A stretch of 64,000 bases of DNA from Bacteroidia bacterium (GTDB lineage Bacteria; Bacteroidota; Bacteroidia; Flavobacteriales; Flavobacteriaceae): assembly GCA_030427735.1 (NCBI GenBank), contig JAUIBP010000003.1, positions 124,001 to 188,000 on the forward strand. Reading direction: 5' to 3'. Positions 35,420 to 44,034 of this stretch are shown here, piece after piece. Made by a program: the position numbers and the translations under genes. The first letter of the stretch is position 1. The number at the start of each line of letters is the position of its first letter. Under the pieces are notes generated by a model, which had not been told where the DNA came from, searched no databases, and saw only the letters and a program-made list of their open reading frames with translations.

Positions 35420-35563
35420 ATGGCCAAACTTTACTCTAAGACATCAAATGAAATTGATTTAAACCCTAAAGCAGATACCATTAAATTTCTGTTAGATTAC
35501 TCAAAAGCTTTACGCATTGTACATTGTAAGGCGCAAGAAGGCGTTAAATTAATTTTAAACTAA
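35420..35563 (+). CDS. Small protein (47 residues) downstream of the sigma gene
   Basis: An ATG-started ORF encoding MAKLYSKTSNEIDLNPKADT... with a predicted amphipathic helix TIKFLLDYSKALRIV and one Cys. It lies between the sigma gene and a strong terminator, on the same strand, so it is inside the same transcript. Similar short proteins often follow this sigma factor in Flavobacteriia as far as I recall. A regulatory or sigma-partner role is possible but unproven; coding status itself rests on position, composition and the terminator. Confidence 0.6.
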   Translation: MAKLYSKTSNEIDLNPKADTIKFLLDYSKALRIVHCKAQEGVKLILN

Positions 35564-35571
35564 CACAGCAT

Positions 35572-35599
35572 ATCCTGATCGAAAGATCAGGATTTTTTG
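35572..35599. terminator. Rho-independent terminator
   Basis: A perfect nine-bp stem ATCCTGATC/GATCAGGAT with a GAAA tetraloop followed by TTTTTTG. It ends the sigma-small ORF transcript; the stem overlaps the 3' end of the convergent nth gene. Confidence 0.85.
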
Positions 35600-36246
35600 T
35601 TTTTATAATATTTGTCAATTTCCGACTTTCTACCAATGGTTTTGGTAATAATATCTTTATCTAAATCCCAGCCTCGTGCTGGTGAATATTGTCTGCCATA
35701 CCAAATAATTTGCAAATGCAAATCGTTCCATAATGCTTCAGGAAATAAACGCTTAGCATCTTTTTCGGTCTGCACCACACTTTTTCCGTTGCTTAAATTC
35801 CATCTATACATCAAGCGTTGTATATGCGTATCTACAGGAAATGCCGGTATGCCAAAAGCCTGAGACAAAACTACTGCAGCCGTTTTATGGCCCACTGCGG
35901 GTAAAGCTTCTAAAGCCTCGTAAGTTTGGGGTACTTCACCATCATATTTGTCAATTAAAATTTGGGATAAACCATGTATGCCTTTGCTTTTCATTGGAGA
36001 TAAACCTACAGGTCTTATTATATCCCGGATTTCGTCTACCGTTAGTTTTACCATATCGTAGGGATTATCGGCTTTTTCAAACAGCAAAGGTGTAATTTGG
36101 TTAACACGTACATCTGTACTTTGGGCAGACATTAACACGGCTATTAATAGTGTATAAGGATCTTTATGGTCTAAAGGCACTGGAACTTCTGGATAAAGTG
36201 CTTTTAAGGTATTTATAACAAAGTCTACTTTTTCTTGTTTGGTCAT
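35587..36246 (-). CDS. nth: Endonuclease III (DNA glycosylase/AP lyase)
   Basis: Removes oxidised pyrimidines in base excision repair. I choose the ATG at 36246 (219 residues, MTKQEKVDFVINTLKALYP); an upstream in-frame ATG at 36309 would overlap the divergent bcp gene. The helix-hairpin-helix LPAVGHKTAA carries catalytic K121 and the VDTHIQRL loop catalytic D139. The C-terminal 4Fe-4S cluster normally bound by four cysteines is absent: the segment reads QYSPARGWDLDKD and the whole protein has no Cys. Activity is still likely because the catalytic residues are kept. Confidence 0.92.
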   Translation of the reverse strand: MTKQEKVDFVINTLKALYPEVPVPLDHKDPYTLLIAVLMSAQSTDVRVNQITPLLFEKADNPYDMVKLTVDEIRDIIRPVGLSPMKSKGIHGLSQILIDKYDGEVPQTYEALEALPAVGHKTAAVVLSQAFGIPAFPVDTHIQRLMYRWNLSNGKSVVQTEKDAKRLFPEALWNDLHLQIIWYGRQYSPARGWDLDKDIITKTIGRKSEIDKYYKNKKS

Positions 36247-36251
36247 TATTG

Positions 36252-36269
36252 TATTTTTGAACAAATTTA
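36252..36269. promoter_or_regulatory. Overlapping divergent promoters of nth and bcp
   Basis: TATTTTTG (36252-36259) on the plus strand points to bcp and CAAATTTA (36262-36269), TAAATTTG on the minus strand, points to nth. Both match TAnnTTTG and lie only two bases apart, so the two polymerases would compete. The bcp start codon is 16 bases after its element. Confidence 0.5.
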
Positions 36270-36275
36270 ATAAAT

Positions 36276-36731
36276 ATGACGACTTTAAAAATAGGGGATA
36301 AGGCTCCAAATTTTTCAGCTAAAGATCAAGATGGAAATACTATTTCGTTAAGCGATTATAAAGGAAAGAAATTAGTATTGTTTTTTTATCCTAAAGCCAG
36401 TACACCAGGTTGCACTGTTGAAGCCTGTAATTTAAGAGATAATTTTGAACGTTTTAAGGCTTTAAACTACGACATTTTAGGTGTTAGTGCCGATAGTGCA
36501 CGCAGACAGACTAATTTTAAGACAAAAAATGAATTTCCGTTTCCGCTATTAGCAGATGAAGATAAAGAAGTAATTGAAGCCTTTGGTGTTTGGGGGCCTA
36601 AAAAATTTATGGGCAGAGAATACGATGGCATACACCGTACAACTTTTGTAATAGACGAATCTGGTGTTATTGAAGATATTATAAGTAAAGTAAAAACCAA
36701 AGCACACACGAGTCAGATCTTAAACGATTAA
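36276..36731 (+). CDS. bcp: Thioredoxin-dependent peroxiredoxin, BCP type
   Basis: A 151-residue peroxidase that reduces hydroperoxides using thioredoxin. Peroxidatic C46 lies in ASTPGCTVEACNLRD and C51, five residues later, is the resolving Cys of the alpha2 type. The thioredoxin-like fold and length are typical. Divergent from nth, and followed by the first copy of the fold-back repeat. Confidence 0.95.
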   Translation: MTTLKIGDKAPNFSAKDQDGNTISLSDYKGKKLVLFFYPKASTPGCTVEACNLRDNFERFKALNYDILGVSADSARRQTNFKTKNEFPFPLLADEDKEVIEAFGVWGPKKFMGREYDGIHRTTFVIDESGVIEDIISKVKTKAHTSQILND

Positions 36732-36748
36732 GTAAGTAGTGAGCTTAT

Positions 36749-36882
36749 AAAAGGTTGTCTAAACCATTAGAAAAGATGTCATTTTCAATTTAGTTCAGAA
36801 TCTAGTCGTTTTAATTTTGAAAAATAAACAATTTCTTGATTCTGTTAGAAATGACAATTAACTAAAGTTTAGACAACCTTTT
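36749..36882. repeat. Fold-back repeat, copy A (134 bp)
   Basis: Perfect 16-bp terminal inverted repeats (AAAAGGTTGTCTAAAC at 36749-36764 and its complement at 36867-36882) with nested inner pairs (TGTCATTT/AAATGACA; CAGAATC/GATTCTG). It lies between the convergent ends of bcp and the next gene. It resembles copies B and C in length, order of inner motifs and placement, though the sequence has diverged. No coding capacity. Confidence 0.7.
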
Positions 36883-36887
36883 TGTAT

Positions 36888-38339
36888 TTATTTATTGTTT
36901 AAAGGCGCTTCGGTTAAACAGCCAAATAAACATTTTTGCTTGATTAATTTAGCAATACCTTCTGGCAACATCGTTTCCCAACCGTCTTCGTTATTGGCAA
37001 TTTTTCTAAGAACTTCTCTAGAGAATACCGATAAAATGTTAGGATCGTAATCCGAAATATCAACTACTTTACCGTTGTATTTAAAGAATTTGTATAATTC
37101 TTTCATACGCGGATGAACTTTTAGGTTCTCACTATTCATTAGATTACCGTTTTCATCTAACATTGGGTACAGATAAACACGTAAATCTTTAAAGAATAGT
37201 TTACCGAAAGCTTCTAAGATACCTCCACTTAAATGGCGGTAGTATTTTTCGTCAAAAATATCTACAAGGTTATTTACTCCCATGGCTAATCCCATGCGGT
37301 TTTTAGAATATTGAGAGAAATATTCAACTAACTTATAGTATTCTTGGAAATTAGAAATTAAAACAGTTTGGCCTAGCGAACATAGCAGACGGGCACGATC
37401 CATAAAGTCTTGTTCGTCTATTTCTCCTTCTGCTCTTAAGTTAGACAAGGTAATTTCAAAAATTACTTTAGTATTATCTTTGTCTACTTTATTTTCTTTA
37501 ATAAACATGTCCAAAGATTTTTGGTACATGTCCATATTTACTTTAGTTACCGGTCTAAAACTACCGCGTAAGGCCAAAATATTCTTTTTGTATAAAATTC
37601 TAGCAGGCAGTACGTTATTACCATCCGGATCGAACATCACCGCATCGGTCATGCCGTTTTTAACCAATTGCAAACTCATTAAACGGTTATCTACATCCTT
37701 AAAAATAGGTCCCGAAAAATTAATGGTATCAATCTCTAATTGGTCTTTATGTAAATGATCGTATAAATAACGCAGTAACTTTTTTGGTTCGTTGTATTTA
37801 TAAAATGCGCCGTAAATTAAGTTAGTACCTAAAACACCAAGGGTTTCTTGTTGTAAACGGGCATCGTTTTCTTTAAATCTAAGATGAAGCGTAATTTCGT
37901 TGTACTCTTGGTCTGGCTCTACTTGGTAGCGAATACCTACCCAACCATGGCCTTTATATTGTTTGGCGAAATCTATAGTTGTTACCGTGTTGGCAAACGA
38001 AAAAAACATTTTATTAGGGTGCTTGTCTCTTGTAATTCGTTCTTCAATCAGTCGAATTTCGTGATCAAGCATTTTTAATAATCGGGCTTCTGTTACATAA
38101 CGCCCATCTGCTTCAGAACCATAAATGGCATCACTAAAATCTTTGTCGTAAGCCGACATGGCTTTAGCAATGGTTCCTGAAGCACCACCAGCTCTAAAAA
38201 ATTGACGTACCGTTTCCTGTCCTGCACCTATCTCTGCAAACGTTCCGTAAATGTTTTCATTTAAGTTAATTCGAAGTGCTTTCGTTTTTAACGAAGGAAT
38301 ATCTTCAAATTTTTTATCTCCTTTGAGGGTGATTTCCAT
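36888..38339 (-). CDS. Conserved Bacteroidota protein of unknown function, 483 residues
   Basis: A soluble protein with no signal peptide or membrane helix. Notable stretches are LRINLNENIYGTFAEIGAGQETVRQFFRAGGASGTIAKAM (residues ~22-60), VKNGMTDAVMFDPDGNNVLP and SKNRMGLAMGVNNLVDIF. I recognise the sequence as a highly conserved family in Flavobacteriia but do not know its function; names seen in databases for such proteins (for example nucleotidyltransferase or receptor) are not supported by motifs here. Single gene with its own promoter, ending five bases beyond the fold-back repeat. Confidence 0.85.
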   Translation of the reverse strand: MEITLKGDKKFEDIPSLKTKALRINLNENIYGTFAEIGAGQETVRQFFRAGGASGTIAKAMSAYDKDFSDAIYGSEADGRYVTEARLLKMLDHEIRLIEERITRDKHPNKMFFSFANTVTTIDFAKQYKGHGWVGIRYQVEPDQEYNEITLHLRFKENDARLQQETLGVLGTNLIYGAFYKYNEPKKLLRYLYDHLHKDQLEIDTINFSGPIFKDVDNRLMSLQLVKNGMTDAVMFDPDGNNVLPARILYKKNILALRGSFRPVTKVNMDMYQKSLDMFIKENKVDKDNTKVIFEITLSNLRAEGEIDEQDFMDRARLLCSLGQTVLISNFQEYYKLVEYFSQYSKNRMGLAMGVNNLVDIFDEKYYRHLSGGILEAFGKLFFKDLRVYLYPMLDENGNLMNSENLKVHPRMKELYKFFKYNGKVVDISDYDPNILSVFSREVLRKIANNEDGWETMLPEGIAKLIKQKCLFGCLTEAPLNNK

Positions 38340-38367
38340 CTTAAAATGTAGATTTGTATGTAAGTTG

Positions 38368-38375
38368 CAAAGGTA
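38368..38375 (-). promoter_or_regulatory. Promoter -7 element TACCTTTG (minus strand)
   Basis: CAAAGGTA on the plus strand; matches TAnnTTTG on the minus strand, 28 bases from the start of the 483-residue protein gene. Confidence 0.5.
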
Positions 38376-38407
38376 TTAAATTCGCCTACTTATCAAAAAA
38401 AATACTC

Positions 38408-38415
38408 TAATTTTG
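38408..38415 (+). promoter_or_regulatory. Promoter -7 element TAATTTTG
   Basis: Matches TAnnTTTG, 18 bases before the TTG start of the MBL-fold gene, so the leader would be only about a dozen bases. Divergent from the minus-strand element at 38368. Confidence 0.5.
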
Positions 38416-38433
38416 TACTAAATCATTAGGCTT

Positions 38434-39195
38434 TTGAAAATCACATTTTTAGGAACAGGAACATCGCAGGGCATACCCATTATAGGAAGCAATCACCCCG
38501 TTTGCTTAAGTAAGGACCCTAAAGATAAGAGATTACGTGTTTCGGTTTTGGTAGAATGGGACGATTTTGTTTACGTGGTAGATTGCGGTCCAGATTTCAG
38601 ACAACAAATGCTAAATGCTCGTGTTACCAAAATTGATGGTATTTTATTTACCCACGAACATGCCGATCACACCGCTGGTTTAGATGATATTAGACCCTTC
38701 TTTTTTAGGCAAGGCGATATAGATATTTTTGCACATAAGCGCGTGTTAAACGAATTGGCGCGCCGTTTTGATTATATTTTTGCAACAGAAAATAAATATC
38801 CAGGAGCTCCTGGTGTTACTGCCAACCCAATTACCAATACGCCATTTGTAATAGGAAACTTAACTGTTACACCCATTAATGGCATGCACCATAAATTACA
38901 GGTTTTTGGATTTCGGTTTGGTGATTTTGCCTATTTAACAGATATGAAAACACTGGACGATAGCGAAATTGAAAAACTGAAAGGTGTTAAAGTTTTGGTG
39001 GTAAACGCACTTAGAATAGATCCTCACATATCTCACTTTAATTTACAAGAAGCTTTAGATTTTATAGCAAAAGTGAACCCAGAAAAAGCGTATTTAACAC
39101 ATATTAGTCACCTACTCGGATTTCATGAAGAGGTGCAGGCCAGCTTGCCAGATCATATTAATTTAGCTTACGATAACCTTCAAATTACTTTATAA
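38434..39195 (+). CDS. MBL-fold metallohydrolase, PhnP-like
   Basis: A 253-residue metallo-beta-lactamase-fold phosphodiesterase-like enzyme starting with TTG. MKITFLGTGTSQGIPIIG and FTHEHADHTAGLDDIR (HxHxDH, residues ~74-81) are characteristic of the PhnP/RNase Z-related branch; D and H ligands occur again in INGMHHKL and THISHLLG. PhnP hydrolyses cyclic ribose phosphates, but no phosphonate genes are near, so the substrate here is open. Overlaps the next start by one base. Confidence 0.88.
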   Translation: MKITFLGTGTSQGIPIIGSNHPVCLSKDPKDKRLRVSVLVEWDDFVYVVDCGPDFRQQMLNARVTKIDGILFTHEHADHTAGLDDIRPFFFRQGDIDIFAHKRVLNELARRFDYIFATENKYPGAPGVTANPITNTPFVIGNLTVTPINGMHHKLQVFGFRFGDFAYLTDMKTLDDSEIEKLKGVKVLVVNALRIDPHISHFNLQEALDFIAKVNPEKAYLTHISHLLGFHEEVQASLPDHINLAYDNLQITL

Positions 39196-39695
39196 TGAAA
39201 CAAAGAATTTTTATGTACTTGTTCATATTTTCGTTATTACTCATATTATTTCAATATGTGAATTCCAAAAATGTATTCGAAGACGATTTAAAAACGATTG
39301 AAGCTTGCAAAGAACGCGCAGAAACTTATAAAGATTCCTTAGCTGTACTGAATGATAAAATTTTTGAATTATCCTATTTTAATTTAGAACAAAATGAAGA
39401 TGCTTACACGTATTTAGAGAATAAAGGGTATGATGTTACGGCTTTAATTCCTTTTATTAAAGACGAAATTTACAAGCAAAATACCAATAAAGGTGGTAAT
39501 CCGTTAGTGCCTTATGCGGCAAATGAAGGGAAATCCATGTTAATCAATTCTATAAAATTATTGAATCACAAATGGTTGATTTGCGATTTTTCTGATGGCA
39601 TTTTCTGGGGCGAACTACTTATAAAATACGAAGTGCTTAGCCAAAACGAAGTCACCTTCGTGGTTATAGATTCGCTATTGTATCCGTTACAATAG
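39195..39695 (+). CDS. Hypothetical membrane-anchored protein, 166 residues
   Basis: One N-terminal hydrophobic helix (MKQRIFMYLFIFSLLLILFQYV) serves as anchor or uncleaved signal, followed by a soluble domain with a charged helix (EDDLKTIEACKERAETYKDSL), an ENKGYDVTALIPFIKDEIY segment and a C-terminal KWLICDFSDGIFWGELLIKYEV strand region. Its start shares a base with the preceding stop, so it is translationally coupled to the MBL hydrolase. I do not recognise a family; it looks like a conserved flavobacterial exported protein. Confidence 0.8.
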   Translation: MKQRIFMYLFIFSLLLILFQYVNSKNVFEDDLKTIEACKERAETYKDSLAVLNDKIFELSYFNLEQNEDAYTYLENKGYDVTALIPFIKDEIYKQNTNKGGNPLVPYAANEGKSMLINSIKLLNHKWLICDFSDGIFWGELLIKYEVLSQNEVTFVVIDSLLYPLQ

Positions 39696-40337
39696 TTTAG
39701 ATAACCACACTTTAAAATCGTAAAAATTTTGCGGAGCTACCCCGTGGCCAACCGGATATTCTCGGTAGTCGTGCTTAATGTGTAAAGCTTCTAAAAAAGG
39801 AGATGTTTTTCTGGCCCAATCAACTGGAATAACTTGATCTACACTACCATGGGAGCAGAAAAACGATAAATGTTTATAGGCTTCAGGATTTAAGTGTTCA
39901 GGAATAATATTTGTATTTACATAACCACTTAATGCAATAACCTGATTTACTTTTTCAGGATAAGTTAAAGCGATGGAATAACTCAAAATACTACCTTGAC
40001 TAAAACCTAATAGGGTGACATTATCTTTATTAACAGGATAATGGGCAACAACTTCATCTATAAAAGTGGCTATAAGATCTCTTGAAGTTTTAGCTTGTTC
40101 ATCGTCGCTCCATTTGCCATTTACTTCATCAAAATTAATGGCATACCAAGCGTTGCCATAAGGTTGCATAGCATAGGGGGCTTTAACCGAAATAATAAAA
40201 AGTTCTTCGGGTAGTTCTGAAGCAAAAGAAAATAAGTCGTTCTCGTCGCTACCATAACCATGAAACATGATTACTAATGGTGCATTATTGGTTAACGACG
40301 ATGGTCGTGTTATGTGGTATAAGCTAAAATCTGTCAT
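39687..40337 (-). CDS. Alpha/beta-hydrolase, phospholipase/carboxylesterase family
   Basis: A 216-residue cytosolic esterase of the YpfH/acyl-protein-thioesterase type. The nucleophile elbow is GFSQG with S113, and D167 (GSVDQVIPV) and H198 (YPVGHGVAP) complete the triad; HGYGSDENDL is the oxyanion-hole region. It probably hydrolyses short- to medium-chain esters. The end overlaps the convergent upstream gene by nine bases and its start overlaps the following membrane gene's end by one base. Confidence 0.9.
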   Translation of the reverse strand: MTDFSLYHITRPSSLTNNAPLVIMFHGYGSDENDLFSFASELPEELFIISVKAPYAMQPYGNAWYAINFDEVNGKWSDDEQAKTSRDLIATFIDEVVAHYPVNKDNVTLLGFSQGSILSYSIALTYPEKVNQVIALSGYVNTNIIPEHLNPEAYKHLSFFCSHGSVDQVIPVDWARKTSPFLEALHIKHDYREYPVGHGVAPQNFYDFKVWLSKLL

Positions 40338-40663
40338 TAATAAATATTTCTAAACCATTCTTGGAACTTTTCGCCAATGTAAGGTATTGGTTTAATTTCG
40401 CCTTTTAAAATGTGTATAAAAGAGAACAACCAACCAATAGCCGAGATAATCCAAAGTACATAGCCTAAAGTGCCATTAATGTATTTATCGGTTATTTGGG
40501 AAATAAAAAGCAAGATTACCAAACCAAGCATTTGCCTGTTGTAAAATGAAGTAAACGCATTGCGCTTTTCCATATTCATTATTACGGCAATTATTAAGCC
40601 TACAAAAGTTAAGTGGCTAACAATGGCCCAAGTTTTTCCGTCTTTAGCAGTTTGGTTAATCAT
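40337..40663 (-). CDS. DUF4870-like small membrane protein
   Basis: A 108-residue protein with three transmembrane helices (about residues 14-32, 44-58, 66-86). The pattern WAIVSHLTFVGLIIAVIMN followed by NAFTSFYNRQMLGLVIL matches the DUF4870/Tic20-like family of short membrane proteins, whose function is unknown. Tightly packed between the esterase and dihydroorotase-like genes. Confidence 0.8.
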   Translation of the reverse strand: MINQTAKDGKTWAIVSHLTFVGLIIAVIMNMEKRNAFTSFYNRQMLGLVILLFISQITDKYINGTLGYVLWIISAIGWLFSFIHILKGEIKPIPYIGEKFQEWFRNIY

Positions 40664-40669
40664 GATAAT

Positions 40670-41923
40670 TTATTTTAAAACTAATTGATTGTTGTTTATA
40701 ATACCATAAACCTTTCCTTTTAGCGAAGTACCTTCAAAAATGGCGTTTTTAGATTTAGATATAATATCTGAAGCCGAGAAAGTGTATTTAGTATCTGGAT
40801 TGAATAGCGTAATGTTGGCTGCGTTTCCAATATTTAATGTTGAATGCTCTGCACCAAAACGCTGTTTGCCTTTAGTTAAAACTTCTATTGTTTTTTTTAA
40901 GGTAAAAATCTGTTGTAAAGCTCCAAAAGCACTTTCTAAACCAATGGTTCCGTAGGCCGCATAATCGAATTCTACTTTCTTTTCTTCTATATTTAAAGGG
41001 TTATGGTCTGTGGTTACCATATCTATAGTACCATCTTTAACGCCTTCAATTAAAGCAGAAATATCGTTTGGTGTGCGCAATGGTGGCAATACTTTATAAT
41101 GTGTATTAAAATCGGTTAGTACGCTGTCGTCTAAAATTAAATTATGGATGGCTACACTACAAGTAACATCTAATTTTTTAGCCTTGGCTTCACGAATTAA
41201 ATCAACAGATTTGGCTGTAGAAATGGTAGGGATATGTAGTTTACCTCCTGTATATTCTAAAATAAACAAATCGCGGGCAACTTGTAATTCTTCCGCCAGA
41301 GCAGGAATACCTTTAAGCCCTAATGTTGTGCTGGTTACGTGTTCGTTCATAACCCCTTTACCTGCAATTTTATTGTCGTTCGGGAACGAACAAATCAGTC
41401 CGTTAAAGTTGCTAGCATATTGCAGGGCAATTTTCATGAGGTTGGCATTAGCAATCGATTTTTTATAATCGTAAAACACGACTGCACCAGCCGATTTCAT
41501 ATCGTACAATTCGGCTAAATCTATTCCTTCGCTGTTACGAGTTAAAGCGCCTATGGGTAACAGGTTTACAGCATGTGCTCTGGCTTTGCTGGCTACAAAA
41601 GCGATATCGCTACTAGTATCTATTATTGGATAACTATTGGCATTCATTGCCACAGTTGTAAAACCAGACAATGCCGCAGTAGTTAAACCGTTTTCTATAG
41701 TTTCGCGTTCTTCAAAACCAGGTTCTCCAAAACTCACACTACTATCAAACCAACCTTGAGAGATGTGCAGGTTTTCTAAAGCGATTTCTTTGTAATTATT
41801 AGGATTAGCTAATGATGTTCCTATTTGCGCTATTCTGCCTTCTTCGATTAAAAGATCAAGAGTTTGGTTATGAAACTCACTTTTACTATCGATAATGGTT
41901 GCAGATTTTATAAGTATGTTCAT
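40670..41923 (-). CDS. Dihydroorotase-like protein, probably non-catalytic
   Basis: A 417-residue amidohydrolase-fold protein of the PyrC type. The signature DxHxH...EPG reads DSSVSFGEPG here: both metal-binding His are replaced by S62 and S64, and the later histidines of active enzymes are partly lost (LHIPTIST, VAIHNLIL), although TTDHNPL remains. It therefore resembles the inactive pDHO subunits that accompany aspartate transcarbamoylase in some bacteria. Here it is coupled to a BatA-type gene (four-base overlap), not to pyrB. A true dihydroorotase should exist elsewhere in the genome. Structural role in pyrimidine synthesis is inference. Confidence 0.88.
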   Translation of the reverse strand: MNILIKSATIIDSKSEFHNQTLDLLIEEGRIAQIGTSLANPNNYKEIALENLHISQGWFDSSVSFGEPGFEERETIENGLTTAALSGFTTVAMNANSYPIIDTSSDIAFVASKARAHAVNLLPIGALTRNSEGIDLAELYDMKSAGAVVFYDYKKSIANANLMKIALQYASNFNGLICSFPNDNKIAGKGVMNEHVTSTTLGLKGIPALAEELQVARDLFILEYTGGKLHIPTISTAKSVDLIREAKAKKLDVTCSVAIHNLILDDSVLTDFNTHYKVLPPLRTPNDISALIEGVKDGTIDMVTTDHNPLNIEEKKVEFDYAAYGTIGLESAFGALQQIFTLKKTIEVLTKGKQRFGAEHSTLNIGNAANITLFNPDTKYTFSASDIISKSKNAIFEGTSLKGKVYGIINNNQLVLK

Positions 41924-43851
41924 TTAAAATATTTTAATACGAGCATTTCAATAATCAAAAAGGCTAGTGCAAAAATAAGAAACCATTTCCATAGCTCATT
42001 AACTTTTGTATTACTTTTTAGCGCATCGAAGTAAAGAGAAATCGAATCGTTTACCGTAACATTTTTAATAGCAGTAACATCGTCGTAAACCAAACGACTT
42101 TCGGTTCTGTTGTAATTGTAGCTTACACGTTTTAAAGTGTCACTTTTGTTAGTGATTTCGTAAATACCCGCGTATTCTGGGCGTTGTTCTGTGGTAATAT
42201 TCACTTTGTTATTAAAATACCGCTGCTGCGGAATAAACTTTTCCTTCTCGTTACCTAAATTCACAATATCGTCTTGTTGTAACGTTACTTCAACATCAAA
42301 ATTATTGGTTTTGCCAACAGTAAAATATAATTGCGGATGTATTAAACTACTGGTGGCTATTTTATAAAAAGTAGGTACAATTAATGCCCAATTTTTAAAG
42401 TTGGAATTGTCCTTGCTGATGCTTGCTGTAAACAAAAACAGATTAGCTTGTAATTGAGTTAAAAAAGGTTGGCTGTCTTCGAAACTTAACAGCGCATTGC
42501 CTAAGTTGTTTTGAAGCGGATAATAGGTGTTTACTTTAGGATATTGAAAATTATGAACTTGTTTTTCGAATACACCATCTTTATAAATTGGATGCCCGTA
42601 ACTAATGGATGTAATGAGTTTTTCTGAAGTAACAGGATTCAAAATACGGGTGTTAAAATGACTTAACAAATTATTATAAGTGTTGAAGCCGATGTCTTCT
42701 GAAGGGATAACAATTAATTTTCCGCCGTTTTGCGTAAAATTGTTAAGAACCTGAGTTAGCGTTGCAGGTATATCTTTTAATTCATTTAAAACAATGGTGT
42801 TTTGCTGAGAAATAATGTTATAATTTAAAGCTTTTACAGTACTAGAGGTATAGTTAAACTCATCGGCAGTAAAAATATTTTTAAGAAAGACATCGCTGGC
42901 ATCATCTGTAATACTTAATACATTAATTTTTGATGGTGTGTTAATATTAAAGTAAAGTGTATTATCGAATTCAAGACCAGAATCTTCAATAACCAGTGAA
43001 CCATTTAAAGGCTGATTTTTTGGAATTGTAAACGCTGTTTCGGCTTCATTGCTTATAGAAACAGCCGATTTAGCCATTAATTTATCGTTGTTATAGAGAG
43101 CAACTGATACGTTTTCAACAGGATTACTATAATTTTTTAGCACAACTTTTAGTTCAGAATTCATATTGGTTGTAGACGCAAAATACACAGAATCTATTGC
43201 TATGTTATTGGTATTTACAGGATGTAAAGGAATTACCGATACTGTAGTTAAAGAATCTGTTTTTGGCTGAAATGGTTCGGGTTGTGCTTGAAAATCCGAA
43301 ATAAAAATTATCTCTTTTTTGCTAGTATTATGCTTACTAAATAACGATTTACATTTTAACAAAACCGATGTATACGGTAAGGCCTCATTGGCGTATGGTA
43401 TTTGTAAAAGTTCGTTTTTAATGGCACTTAGAGTGGTGTTTTTATAAACAGTAGTGTTAGTTAGTAAAGACAACGGCGTGTTTACATCTACATGCGTTAT
43501 TAATTCATTAATAGCCCGCTTTAACAACTCGCCATCGCTACCTTGTTGTTGCATACTAAACGAATTATCTAAATAAATTACAGTTTCTTTTGGCGTGTTA
43601 ATCGCATTGGTTTTAGCTGTATATGGCTGTGCAAAAGCTAAGATTATACAAGCTAATAATGCTAAGCGTATAAATAGCGTAAGCCATTTTTTTATAGTAG
43701 AATTTTTTCGGGTTTGTAGAGCAACTGCTTTTAAAAATGCAACATTAGTAAATGCTTCTTTTTGAAATTTTCGTAACTGAAATAAGTGTATAATAACAGG
43801 AATAACAAGTAAAACTAAAGCGTAAAGAAGTTCTGGGTGTTTAAAATGCAT
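41920..43851 (-). CDS. BatA-domain membrane protein with VWA-like region
   Basis: A 643-residue inner-membrane protein. The N-terminus MHFKHPELLYALVLLVIPVIIHLFQLRK is the BatA/aerotolerance signature, with a second helix at about 58-77 and a third close to the C-terminus (~622-639). Residues ~88-220 form a von Willebrand A-like domain with VIYLDNSFSMQ, a DxSxS-type metal site. The large periplasmic part is mostly beta-rich. Bat proteins are linked to stress or chaperone-like complexes with MoxR ATPases, but no moxR is nearby. It is the first gene of a minus-strand series. Confidence 0.85.
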   Translation of the reverse strand: MHFKHPELLYALVLLVIPVIIHLFQLRKFQKEAFTNVAFLKAVALQTRKNSTIKKWLTLFIRLALLACIILAFAQPYTAKTNAINTPKETVIYLDNSFSMQQQGSDGELLKRAINELITHVDVNTPLSLLTNTTVYKNTTLSAIKNELLQIPYANEALPYTSVLLKCKSLFSKHNTSKKEIIFISDFQAQPEPFQPKTDSLTTVSVIPLHPVNTNNIAIDSVYFASTTNMNSELKVVLKNYSNPVENVSVALYNNDKLMAKSAVSISNEAETAFTIPKNQPLNGSLVIEDSGLEFDNTLYFNINTPSKINVLSITDDASDVFLKNIFTADEFNYTSSTVKALNYNIISQQNTIVLNELKDIPATLTQVLNNFTQNGGKLIVIPSEDIGFNTYNNLLSHFNTRILNPVTSEKLITSISYGHPIYKDGVFEKQVHNFQYPKVNTYYPLQNNLGNALLSFEDSQPFLTQLQANLFLFTASISKDNSNFKNWALIVPTFYKIATSSLIHPQLYFTVGKTNNFDVEVTLQQDDIVNLGNEKEKFIPQQRYFNNKVNITTEQRPEYAGIYEITNKSDTLKRVSYNYNRTESRLVYDDVTAIKNVTVNDSISLYFDALKSNTKVNELWKWFLIFALAFLIIEMLVLKYFK

Positions 43852-43993
43852 TCTTAAAATTAAGTTTGATAAAGATAATAATTGCTATTAGATTAATGAG
43901 GTAAAAATAGAAAATCGAAAAAAAATATCCCGTAAAAAAATAATCTTAAAATTCTTTAACAAAACCTTATATTTATAATTCTGTAACAGATTG

Positions 43994-44001
43994 TAACTTT
44001 G
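43994..44001 (+). promoter_or_regulatory. Promoter -7 element TAACTTTG
   Basis: Matches TAnnTTTG, 33 bases before the M61 peptidase start. Confidence 0.5.
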
Positions 44002-44034
44002 ACCGTCAAATGGTATTAAAACTATAACTAAATA

